A stretch of 64,000 nt of DNA from an uncultured Coriobacteriaceae bacterium (GTDB lineage: Bacteria > Actinomycetota > Coriobacteriia > Coriobacteriales > Coriobacteriaceae), in the NCBI GenBank assembly GCA_944319885.1, contig CALUFC010000001.1, positions 462,979 to 526,978 on the forward strand, in the 5' to 3' direction. The position numbers were made by a program, and so were the translations under genes. This document shows, in pieces, positions 56,999 to 64,000 of the stretch (position 1 is the first letter of the stretch; each line of letters starts with the position of its first letter). A model generated the notes under the pieces. It had not been told where the DNA came from and did not search any database. It was given only the letters and a program-made list of their open reading frames with translations.

Positions 56999-57431
56999 CG
57001 ACCAGACGAGCTACACGGGCGCGCGTGCACCGAAGCCGTTGATCGAGCAGGTTCCCGCGAGCAACGAGTCCGAAGCAGCCACCGGGGAATCGCGCGGCTT
57101 TCGCGCACGGCTCAGCTCGGCGTGGAAGGATGCGGGAAACGCAGCGCACCAAGCAGCGCACGAGGCGTCAACCTCTGAGGATCTCCAGAACGCCGTCGGT
57201 TTCATCAAAGGGCTCGGTGCCGCCGCGTGGAAGTACGCTGCCGGCCATCCGTTCACGGTGTCATACGGGTTCATCGGCCTTGTGCTCGCTGTGCTCATCT
57301 TGACGCTGGGCTTGTGGGATACGATCGTGATTGCGGTGTTCGTCATGGTTGGTGCCATGATTGGGCAGATTCGCGATGGGGATAATGGAATCGTCAACTT
57401 CTTCAGGAGGCTGTTCGCCGGGCGACGCTAG
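56985..57431 (+). CDS. DUF2273-family small membrane protein
   Basis: 148 residues: a hydrophilic N-terminal extension of about 75 residues, then two transmembrane helices (HPFTVSYGFIGLVLAVLILT and LWDTIVIAVFVMVGAMIG) with the C-terminal motif GQIRDGDNGIVNFFRRLF. The C-terminal half matches DUF2273 (YloU/AmaP-operon) proteins, which are usually only about 60-80 residues, so the extension is unusual. GTG 56985 has AAGGAGG. Second gene of the Asp23 operon. Confidence 0.8.
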   Translation: MIEHNDQTSYTGARAPKPLIEQVPASNESEAATGESRGFRARLSSAWKDAGNAAHQAAHEASTSEDLQNAVGFIKGLGAAAWKYAAGHPFTVSYGFIGLVLAVLILTLGLWDTIVIAVFVMVGAMIGQIRDGDNGIVNFFRRLFAGRR

Positions 57432-57494
57432 CCGTTGCCCGCACCATGGTAAGACGGGAAGGGCAGGCTGCCCGCCGATGCGAGAGGATCAAAG

Positions 57495-58022
57495 ATGGAT
57501 AAGGTAATCGATACCGTTCAGGACGATGCGCCTGTCGAGGAGACGATCGAGCGCAAAGACGCCCAGCCCGCCGAGGATGCCGTGGTCGCTCCGACGGCCG
57601 ACGTTGAGGGCGACGAGGACGATCTCGAGGATACCGAGGACTCGCTTACCTATTCCAACGGCGTGATCGAAAAGATCGTTGCCATGGCGACCCGCGAGGT
57701 GCCGCACGTGCTCGGCATGAAGGGCAACCTGATCCATTTCTTCCAGGAGCAGCTGGGTGCCGAAGATCTTACCAAGGGCGTCTCGGTGGAAGTGACCGAC
57801 GACAACCGCGTCGTGGTGAACATCTCGGTTATCATCGAGTACGGCTGCTATGCACCCGCTATCTTCGAGGACGTGAAGGAGCGCGTCACCGATCGGCTGG
57901 TGTCGATGACCGGTCTCGAGATCGCCGGCATCAACCTGCGCATCGAGGACGTGGTGACGCGCGAGGAGTACAACGAGAGCAAGAAGCGCGCCCACGCTGC
58001 CGAGCAGGAAGCGGCGGAATAG
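57495..58022 (+). CDS. Asp23/Gls24-family envelope stress protein
   Basis: 175 residues with an acidic N-terminal tail (about 45 residues, DEDDLEDTED), then the Asp23 domain (LTYSNGVIEKIVAMATREVP; VVVNISVIIEYGCYAPAIFE; LRIEDVVTREEY). It localises to the membrane by AmaP and helps maintain the envelope under stress. The ATG follows GAGAGGATC. Last gene of the operon, upstream of the methionine leader region. Confidence 0.9.
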   Translation: MDKVIDTVQDDAPVEETIERKDAQPAEDAVVAPTADVEGDEDDLEDTEDSLTYSNGVIEKIVAMATREVPHVLGMKGNLIHFFQEQLGAEDLTKGVSVEVTDDNRVVVNISVIIEYGCYAPAIFEDVKERVTDRLVSMTGLEIAGINLRIEDVVTREEYNESKKRAHAAEQEAAE

Positions 58023-58079
58023 CGCGAGTGCCTGCCCTGTAACCAATCGCTAACATAGCGGGCTCGTATGGGGGCGGGG

Positions 58080-58108
58080 TTGCGCCGGCTTGCCGCCGCT
58101 GCTACCCT
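58080..58108 (+). promoter_or_regulatory. candidate promoter of the metNIQ leader
   Basis: TTGCGC (58080-58085) and TACCCT (58103-58108) are separated by exactly 17 bases. The AUG of the leader ORF starts at 58116, 7 bases after the -10 hexamer, where transcription would be expected to begin. If so, the leader mRNA would be leaderless; there is no Shine-Dalgarno sequence upstream of that AUG, which fits. Confidence 0.55.
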
Positions 58109-58115
58109 ATCCTGT

Positions 58116-58232
58116 ATGTTTACTTCCGCTGCACATATCACGATGATGATGGTTATGGAGATGCCCTCGCCCGGGCACTTTGCCATGCCGCAAACCTGTC
58201 GCGTGCATGGGAAGACCGGGCGCCTTCGTTAA
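58116..58232 (+). CDS. methionine-rich leader peptide upstream of metNIQ
   Basis: 38 codons plus TAA. The peptide begins MFTSAAHITMMMVMEMPSPG, then HFAMPQTCRVHGKTGRLR. Seven residues are Met, including five between residues 10 and 16 and another at 24, in a run of HIT-MMM-V-M-E-M-PSPG. The ORF ends 63 bases before metN of a methionine ABC uptake operon. Leader peptides rich in the regulated amino acid are the classic sign of ribosome-mediated attenuation, and such a Met cluster is very unlikely by chance. It is too short for standard gene calling. The role is inferred; the ORF is seen directly. A stem-loop overlaps its stop codon. Confidence 0.7.
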   Translation: MFTSAAHITMMMVMEMPSPGHFAMPQTCRVHGKTGRLR

Positions 58233-58256
58233 GCCGCTTCCGGCGGGAGGCGGCTT
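58231..58256 (+). terminator. hairpin overlapping the leader stop codon, candidate attenuator
   Basis: 11-bp stem (58231-58241 and 58246-58256, one GU pair) with the loop GGCG. The first two bases belong to the leader TAA. There is no real U-tract (GCCTTCCGTTGG follows). An upstream GC-stem, CGCCCGG (58168-58174) with CCGGGCG (58216-58222), lies within the ORF and is another structural element a ribosome would disrupt. Confidence 0.5.
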
Positions 58257-58295
58257 GCCTTCCGTTGGACCACATCATCGAGCGGAGCTTCACTC

Positions 58296-59045
58296 GTGAT
58301 CGAAATCAAACACCTTACCAAGACCTATGGCGCAGGAGACGGCGCGCCGCATGCGCTCGACGACGTCTCGCTCGATATCGCCGACGGCGATATCACGGGC
58401 ATCATCGGCATGAGCGGCGCGGGTAAATCGACGCTCGTGCGCTGCATCAACCTACTCGAGCGCCCCACGTCGGGCCAGATCATTGTCGACGGGCAGGATG
58501 TCACCGGTCTTTCAGGGGCCGAGCTGCGCCGGTATCGTCGCCGCGTCGCCATGATCTTTCAGAACTTCGGCCTGCTTGCGCAGAAGACGGTGCTGGCAAA
58601 TGTATGCTTCCCGTATCGCGCCGCGACGGGCAAGATCACCGAGGAGAACCGCGCTCGTGCGCTCGAGCTGCTCGATCTGGTCGGCCTCAAGGAGAAGGCA
58701 TCGTCCTATCCATCTCAACTTTCCGGCGGCCAGCAGCAGCGTGTGGCCATTGCTCGCGCGCTCGCCTGCGACCCCGAGTACATCCTGTGCGACGAGGCCA
58801 CCTCGGCGCTCGATCCGGCGAGCACCAACACCGTGCTCAAGATCCTACGCGACGTGAACCGCGAAACTGGCGTCACCATCGCCGTGATCACGCACTCCAT
58901 GGACGTGGTCGAGAAGATCTGCAAGAACGTGGCGGTGCTCGAGCACGGCCGTCTGGTGGAGCAGGGGAGCGTAGCCGAGATCTTCGCTCATCCCCAGACG
59001 CATGCCGCCAAGGTGCTGCTGGGAAGGGTTGATTGGGATGCTTAG
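58296..59045 (+). CDS. metN: methionine ABC transporter ATP-binding protein
   Basis: ATPase of the D-/L-methionine uptake system. Walker A is GMSGAGKST, signature LSGGQQQR, Walker B YILCDEATSALD, H-loop ITHSMDVV. At 249 residues it ends near the ABC core; E. coli MetN (343) carries a C-terminal NIL domain that senses cytoplasmic methionine and inhibits transport, and that domain is absent here. GTG 58296 has GCGGAG upstream. It overlaps metI by 8 bases. Control by the leader peptide may replace the missing allosteric control. Confidence 0.93.
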   Translation: MIEIKHLTKTYGAGDGAPHALDDVSLDIADGDITGIIGMSGAGKSTLVRCINLLERPTSGQIIVDGQDVTGLSGAELRRYRRRVAMIFQNFGLLAQKTVLANVCFPYRAATGKITEENRARALELLDLVGLKEKASSYPSQLSGGQQQRVAIARALACDPEYILCDEATSALDPASTNTVLKILRDVNRETGVTIAVITHSMDVVEKICKNVAVLEHGRLVEQGSVAEIFAHPQTHAAKVLLGRVDWDA

Positions 59046-59721
59046 CCTCTCGGAATTTGTCGCCGAGTACGGCGAGCTCCTGTTCGAAGGCACGCTCAGC
59101 ACGCTTGTTATGCTGCTCGTGCCCACCATCATCGCCTATGTGATCGGCATCGCGCTCGGTGTGGTGCTCTACCTCACTGCGCCGGGATCGCTGCGCCCCA
59201 AGCCCGTCTTCAACGGCATCTTGGGCTGGATCGTTAACATCTTGCGCTCGTTCCCGTTCATCGTGCTCATGATCGCCATCATTCCGCTCACGCGCATCCT
59301 TATGGGCACCATCTCCGGTATCGCCGGCGTGATTCCGCCGCTCGTGTTTTCCATTGCGCCCTTTGTGGCGCGTACGGTGGAGCAGTCGCTGTCCGAGATT
59401 CCCCGTTCGTCGGTCGAGGCAGTCGAATCGTGTGGGGCGAGCGTGCCGTGCATCGTGTTCCACGCGTTGCTGCCCGAGACCCTGCCGTCGCTCATTCGTG
59501 GTGCCGCGCTCACGCTCATCTCGACGCTGGGCTACATCGCTATGGCCGGTGCCTTTGGCGCGGGCGGCTTGGGCGACATCGCCATCCGCTACGGCTACTA
59601 TCGTTACCAGACCGAGGTCATGATCGCGGCGGTGGTGATCATCGTGGTGATCGTGCAGGTCATCCAGAGTGTGTGCGATCTGCTCGCTCGCAAGGTCGAT
59701 CACCGCATGGCCAATCGCTAG
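59038..59721 (+). CDS. metI: methionine ABC transporter permease
   Basis: 227-residue membrane subunit of the MetNIQ importer. Five or six helices, with the EAA-type loop EQSLSEIPRSSVEAVESCGA contacting the ATPase, preceded by RSFPFIVLMIAIIPLTRILM, which is typical of MetI. ATG 59038 has GGGAAGGG upstream and overlaps the end of metN. Confidence 0.95.
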   Translation: MLSLSEFVAEYGELLFEGTLSTLVMLLVPTIIAYVIGIALGVVLYLTAPGSLRPKPVFNGILGWIVNILRSFPFIVLMIAIIPLTRILMGTISGIAGVIPPLVFSIAPFVARTVEQSLSEIPRSSVEAVESCGASVPCIVFHALLPETLPSLIRGAALTLISTLGYIAMAGAFGAGGLGDIAIRYGYYRYQTEVMIAAVVIIVVIVQVIQSVCDLLARKVDHRMANR

Positions 59722-59789
59722 GCCCCATCGACTGTTCGCTGTATTCATTCGTCTTACGGTACAAGCTCTCCTCACAGAAGGGATTATCC

Positions 59790-60650
59790 ATGAACGCCAA
59801 CATCACCATCTCCCGTCGTCAACTGCTCGCCGCTGCCGCCGGCATTGCCGCAGTCGCCCCGCTCGCCGCCTGCAGCGGTGACGGCGCCTCCGAGGGCGCC
59901 GGCTCTGCCGCCGCTGCCGAGACGCTCGTGGTGGGCGCAAGCCCCAGCCCGCATGCCGAGATCCTGAACGACTTCGCCGCGCCGCTGCTCGAGGAGCAGG
60001 GCATCACACTCGAGGTCAAGGAGTACACGGATTACATCATGCCCAACAAGGACACCGAGACCGGTGACATCGACTGCAACTACTTCCAGCACATCAACTA
60101 TCTCAACAACTACAACGACGAGAACGGGACGGACCTGGTAAACGTCGGCGCCATCCATTTCGAGCCCATGGCGGTGTTCGCGGGTAAGTCCTCCGATCTT
60201 TCCGCTATCGCCGACGGTGCCACCATCTCGATCCCCAACGATCCCACCAACGAGGGTCGCGCACTCAAGCTGCTCGAGGAGCAGGGGCTCATCACGCTGT
60301 CTGCAGACGCCGGCTTGGAGGCGACGCCCAACGACATCACCGAGAACCCGCACAACCTGCAGTTCTCCGAGCAGGAGGCCGCTGCGCTGCCGCGTACCAT
60401 CCAGGATGTCGACTTCGCGGTCATCAACGGCAACTACGCCATCGATGCCGATCTCGCGCTGAAGGACGCCGTTGCCCAGGAGAGCGCCGACTCCGAGATC
60501 ATCCGTGAGGAGTACGCCAACGTCATCTGCACCACGCCTGAGCTCGAGGACGACCCCCGCATCAAGGCGCTGGTCGATGTGCTCACCACCGATGACTTCA
60601 AGGCGTATCTCGACGAGACCTTCGACGGCGCCGTGCAGGCTGCATTCTAA
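59790..60650 (+). CDS. metQ: methionine-binding lipoprotein (NlpA/MetQ family)
   Basis: 286-residue substrate-binding protein anchored at the cell surface. The signal peptide has an SRRQLL twin-arginine-like start and the lipobox LAAC before SGDG, with the Cys at about residue 28. The binding-domain opening VGASPSPHAEIL and the later SIPNDPTNEGRALKLLEEQG are family signatures. It delivers methionine to MetI. ATG 59790 has AGAAGGG. A terminator follows at 60746. Confidence 0.95.
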   Translation: MNANITISRRQLLAAAAGIAAVAPLAACSGDGASEGAGSAAAAETLVVGASPSPHAEILNDFAAPLLEEQGITLEVKEYTDYIMPNKDTETGDIDCNYFQHINYLNNYNDENGTDLVNVGAIHFEPMAVFAGKSSDLSAIADGATISIPNDPTNEGRALKLLEEQGLITLSADAGLEATPNDITENPHNLQFSEQEAAALPRTIQDVDFAVINGNYAIDADLALKDAVAQESADSEIIREEYANVICTTPELEDDPRIKALVDVLTTDDFKAYLDETFDGAVQAAF

Positions 60651-60745
60651 GGGCACGACACCGCGCCGCCGCGCGCCCGTGGCGCGAGCCGCGAGCGCCC
60701 GCGGGGCGCCCGCGTCTCCGAGAAAGAAACTGAACACACGTGATC

Positions 60746-60787
60746 GCCCGCCGTTTCTGGCCCTTGTATCAGCCAGAAACGGCGGGC
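60746..60787 (+). terminator. terminator of the metNIQ operon
   Basis: Perfect 16-bp stem (60746-60761 and 60772-60787), 10-nt loop, then TTGTG. It lies about 95 bases after metQ and could also serve the convergent M20 gene. Confidence 0.8.
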
Positions 60788-60840
60788 TTGTGCTATTTCG
60801 CGTCTCAGGTCACCGTGGATGAGAGCGGTTCTCGGCCACG

Positions 60841-62070
60841 CTATTCGGCGAGAAAATCCACGGCGTACTGTGCGGCGAGCATCGAGCCGTTGACGAGTAC
60901 GCTCTCGTCGACGGTGTAGAAGCATGAGTGCTGCGGATAGGTGGCGCCGATTGCGGGATTGCGCGTGCCCACGAAGGCGAGCACGCCGGGCACGCGGTTC
61001 AGGAACCGCGAGAAGTCCTCGCCTGAGAGCGTGCCGCGGTAGCTGCCGACGGCATTCGGACCCAGCACGCGCTCGGCTGCGCGCCGGCATCGCTTGGAGG
61101 CAGCGGCGTCGTTGACAACTGCGCCGTGAGCACGGGTGAGATCGAGTTGCGCGGTAACCCCGAGCGCCTCGGCGGTATGGTGCACAACGCGCTCCATGAG
61201 GCGATGCGTGCGCTCGCGCGCTTGTTCGCTATAGGTGCGAACGGTGCCGGTGAGGTACGCCGAGCCGGCGATGACGTTGCGCGCGCTTCCGGCGTGGAGC
61301 TCGCCGATCGTGATGACGGCCGGCTCGTAGGGCGAAAGATTACGGCTCACGATGGTCTGGAGGGCGTTGACCATCTCTGCGGCGGCAACAAGCGCGTCTG
61401 CGCCGCGCTGCGGCATAGCGCCGTGGGCAGACGATCCGCAGACGTCGATACGGAACCAGTCGGTGCTCGCCATGCGCGGACCGGCCTCGCAGGAAATGGT
61501 GCCGGCATCGACCTCGCTCCAGATATGCATCGCGAACGCACTGTCGACGCTGTCGCACACGCCTGCATCGATCATCATCTTGGCACCGCGGCCGTTTTCC
61601 TCTGATGGCTGGAACACCACGCGGACCTCGCCTGCAAGCTGGTCGGTCATGGTGGAAAGGATGCGCATCGCGCCGAGCATCATGGCGATATGGCAGTCGT
61701 GGCCACAGGCGTGCATAACGCCTTCGTTTTTGCTTGCATAGGGTGCGCCGGTCTGCTCGGTGACGGCGAGCGCGTCGATATCCGCGCGCATGAGCAGGCG
61801 GCGCCGGGGCGAGCCGTCAGGGAGGTAGGCGCCCGCTGCCGTCCCGCGCAGCGTTGCCACAAGACCCGTTGCAAGGGGGCGCTCGTAGGGAATACCCATT
61901 GCGTCGAGTTCTTGGGCGATGTCATCGGTCGTGTGATATTCCCGCAGGCTCAGCTCGGGGTGCGCATGGAAATGCCGGCGCTGCTCGATGATGTAGGGCT
62001 CGAGCGTTTGCGCCATGCGGCGGATCATGCTTGTTGCATCGGTGCTGTTGGGCTGCGTTGTGCATTCCAT
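60841..62070 (-). CDS. M20D-family amidohydrolase/peptidase
   Basis: 409-residue zinc-dependent hydrolase of the N-acyl-amino-acid amidohydrolase/hippurate hydrolase group. The N-terminal RRHFHAHPELSLREY motif, the metal site HACGHDCHIAMMLGA and the second metal region (FQPSEENGRGAKMMI) are present, with a typical dimerisation lid in the middle. It may release amino acids from N-acyl conjugates. ATG 62070 has GGGAG upstream; ATG 62097 is a longer alternative. It is convergent with metQ, with the shared terminator between. Confidence 0.9.
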   Translation of the reverse strand: MECTTQPNSTDATSMIRRMAQTLEPYIIEQRRHFHAHPELSLREYHTTDDIAQELDAMGIPYERPLATGLVATLRGTAAGAYLPDGSPRRRLLMRADIDALAVTEQTGAPYASKNEGVMHACGHDCHIAMMLGAMRILSTMTDQLAGEVRVVFQPSEENGRGAKMMIDAGVCDSVDSAFAMHIWSEVDAGTISCEAGPRMASTDWFRIDVCGSSAHGAMPQRGADALVAAAEMVNALQTIVSRNLSPYEPAVITIGELHAGSARNVIAGSAYLTGTVRTYSEQARERTHRLMERVVHHTAEALGVTAQLDLTRAHGAVVNDAAASKRCRRAAERVLGPNAVGSYRGTLSGEDFSRFLNRVPGVLAFVGTRNPAIGATYPQHSCFYTVDESVLVNGSMLAAQYAVDFLAE

Positions 62071-62201
62071 GGCGTGCTCCCTCGGTCTCGGCGGCATAGG
62101 GGAGCGGCGTGTGCTCGGTCTGTGCTCGCCATCTATCCCACTATACTAGTGATATCGATAGGTGGCGGCGTGCCGTTTCCAAGGCGTAAACGGGAGGCAA
62201 C

Positions 62202-63158
62202 ATGGTCGATTACGAGGACGATGCACGGCAACGTGATCACGAGTTGTCCAAGGATGTCGATGCATCCGCTCCGCATCATACCGCCCCTGCTCCGGGCGCG
62301 CCGCGCTCTCCGCTCTCCTCAGCATCGGCCTACGTGCAGATGAGCGCCGACGAGGCGTTTCTTATGTATCGCTCACGGTTTCGGATGCTGTATGCGGGAT
62401 ACGTTACGCTCATCGTGCTTCTTGGCATCGGTGCCATCGCCGCGCTCGATGCGCATGATATGCCGGCATATCTGTTTATGCTGCTCCTCATTGGCGTGTT
62501 GTTCGTACTGTTCAATCTCGTAATGAATACGCGCTTTCGCGAGCTGCAGGGGATTTTGTACAACGACTGCGATGTCGAGAAATACCGGAAGGTCATGGAG
62601 CGTTTCGCGGCGCAGTGGAAGCGCCGTTCTACCCAGGCAACTGTGGCGCTCGAGCTTGCGTTTTGCGCATTCGCGGCAGATGATGTGGCAGGGGCTCTTG
62701 ACGAGCTAGCGCGCATGGGCACCAAGCGTCGTCCGATGGTCCAACAGATTCGTGTGCTCAATGTGAGCGTGCTTTGCTGTAACGACCTGGGCGATATCGC
62801 CGGACGCGATGCCGCGATGGCTGAGCTCCGCGCGCTCGCTGCGGGCGGGATTCGCGTTAAGAAGCTCGCGAGAGAGGTGGCGCAGCTGCTGCGGGCACTT
62901 GATATCGCATGTATGGACCATCAAGCATGGTCGGCCGACGATGCGGCGTTCATGCGTGAGGAGTTGGCTGGGGCGCGGCTTCACTTCAATCGTGTGGACT
63001 GGTATCTGCGGCTTGCAGAATACGAGCTGCTGCACGGCGACAGCGCGCGGGCGCGTGCCTATCTTGACGAGGGCCTGCTCGAGCCGCTGACGCCGCGCGC
63101 CAGAAGGTTGCGCGGTGAGTTGCTGGCGCGCTTGGACGAGGCGGATGCCGCGCGGTGA
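62202..63158 (+). CDS. membrane protein with TPR-like cytoplasmic part, hypothetical
   Basis: 318 residues. Hydrophilic N-terminal tail (about 45 residues), two adjacent transmembrane helices (LYAGYVTLIVLLGIGAIAAL and YLFMLLLIGVLFVLFNLVM), then about 200 residues of helical repeats resembling TPR motifs (DVEKYRKVMERFAAQWK; ATVALELAFCAFAADDVAGA; EYELLHGDSARARAYLDEGL). The family is not recognised. The ATG follows GGGAGG. It is divergent from the M20 gene. Confidence 0.65.
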   Translation: MVDYEDDARQRDHELSKDVDASAPHHTAPAPGAPRSPLSSASAYVQMSADEAFLMYRSRFRMLYAGYVTLIVLLGIGAIAALDAHDMPAYLFMLLLIGVLFVLFNLVMNTRFRELQGILYNDCDVEKYRKVMERFAAQWKRRSTQATVALELAFCAFAADDVAGALDELARMGTKRRPMVQQIRVLNVSVLCCNDLGDIAGRDAAMAELRALAAGGIRVKKLAREVAQLLRALDIACMDHQAWSADDAAFMREELAGARLHFNRVDWYLRLAEYELLHGDSARARAYLDEGLLEPLTPRARRLRGELLARLDEADAAR

Positions 63159-63238
63159 CGGTTTACGGAGGCGCACGATGCCGCGCGGACCTTGGTGCTG
63201 TGCTGCTCGGCAATCTTCCCTGCGTTTGAGCACATCAC

Positions 63239-63267
63239 AAAATCTAAGTGTCAATTGATAAGATTTT
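63239..63267. promoter_or_regulatory. AT-rich inverted repeat upstream of groES
   Basis: AAAATCT (63239-63245) and AGATTTT (63261-63267) flank a 15-base centre with the palindrome TCAATTGA. It lies about 110 bases upstream of groES, in a 220-base AT-rich region that should hold the promoter. It is not a CIRCE (HrcA) or HAIR (HspR) element. Confidence 0.35.
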
Positions 63268-63378
63268 TTGCTTCATCGTTGTATAAGTTCTGATTCATGG
63301 GTACTATTCTCTGCGTACTGAAATGATGGATGTGCGCGGGCGTCGTTTCGCGCGCAACCAACGAAGGAGGAGTCACTC

Positions 63379-63666
63379 ATGAGTCTCAAGCCGCTTGGAG
63401 ATCGCGTTCTCGTCAAGCCCGATGCAGCCGAGCAGAAGACCGCTTCGGGTCTCTACATTGCCAGCAACGCCCAGGAGAAGCCGCAGCGCGGCGAGGTTGT
63501 TGCCGTGGGCGCGGGCAAGCTCAACGATGCCGGCGAGCGCCTGCCGATGGACGTCAAGCCCGGTGACCACGTGATCTACGGCAAGTTCGGTGGCAACGAG
63601 GTCAAGGTCGACGGCGAGGACTACCTGCTGCTGCGTGCCGATGACATCTACGCGGTGATCGAGTAG
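63379..63666 (+). CDS. groES: co-chaperonin GroES
   Basis: 95-residue heptameric lid of the chaperonin. LKPLGDRVLVKPDAAEQKTA at the N-terminus, the mobile-loop region and the C-terminal YLLLRADDIYAVIE are all diagnostic. ATG 63379 has AAGGAGG. groEL starts 66 bases downstream. Confidence 0.98.
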   Translation: MSLKPLGDRVLVKPDAAEQKTASGLYIASNAQEKPQRGEVVAVGAGKLNDAGERLPMDVKPGDHVIYGKFGGNEVKVDGEDYLLLRADDIYAVIE

Positions 63667-63701
63667 CACGTACCGCGCAAACTCGTTCACAGATTCGATA
63701 G

Positions 63702-64000
<299 letters not shown>

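Overview
The window looks like chromosomal DNA from a high-GC Gram-positive gut bacterium of the Coriobacteriia, most likely Collinsella or a close relative. This is an inference from gene content and style, not a database match: GC-rich coding sequence with many GTG starts, an Asp23/AmaP envelope-stress operon, mannose-class PTS, an LPxTG-anchored glycosidase, OPT-family transporter, AmmeMemoRadiSam genes, a very large 2-hydroxyacyl-CoA dehydratase/activase protein and type III pantothenate kinase. I saw no rRNA, tRNA, CRISPR array, insertion sequence or prophage.

Layout. 1-2.2 kb: a truncated GH1 6-phospho-beta-glucosidase behind an EamA exporter. 2.5-6.6 kb: aspartate-family biosynthesis, with thrC divergent from lysC-asd. 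6.7-8.1 kb: a lower-GC island with a Fic protein and a small unknown gene. 8.3-13.8 kb: a MacB/FtsX-type ABC exporter with a very long coiled coil, plus a divergent TetR regulator. 13.8-21.8 kb: housekeeping and accessory genes (6-phosphofructokinase, universal stress protein, TetM-like GTPase, acyl-ACP thioesterase, amylosucrase-like GH13 enzyme with a histone-like tail, RlmA-type rRNA methyltransferase). 21.9-27.1 kb: an aquaporin relic, a LysR regulator, a HAD phosphatase and the AmmeMemoRadiSam pair. 27.8-37.2 kb: a probable fructan locus (MarR regulator, EIIA-B-C-D PTS, small membrane protein, cell-wall GH32 enzyme, HAD phosphatase). 37.5-43 kb: a TetR regulator overlapping a 1575-residue acyl-CoA dehydratase/activase gene. 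43.1-44.6 kb: an AbiEi/nuclease-like gene between two related palindromes. 44.6-50.7 kb: coaX, OPT transporter, NifU-like protein, lgt and a DUF6020-like membrane protein. 50.8-55.1 kb: a P2-type cation ATPase with two TrkA proteins. 55.5-58 kb: yebC and the amaP-DUF2273-asp23 operon. 58.1-60.8 kb: metNIQ methionine uptake. 60.8-64 kb: an M20 amidohydrolase, a TPR-like membrane protein, and groES-groEL (truncated by the window end).

The most notable observation is a 38-codon, methionine-rich open reading frame (58116-58232) directly upstream of metNIQ. Six of its seven Met codons fall in residues 10-24, a promoter-like sequence would place transcription start at or next to its AUG, and a hairpin overlaps its stop codon. 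This suggests a leader-peptide control of methionine uptake. The second is a family of four long, near-perfect intergenic palindromes between 27.5 and 44.6 kb. Others are the Ala/Lys/Pro-rich tail on the amylosucrase-like enzyme, the Memo-AMMECR1 fusion, and a P-type ATPase operon carrying TrkA gating proteins but no Trk channel.
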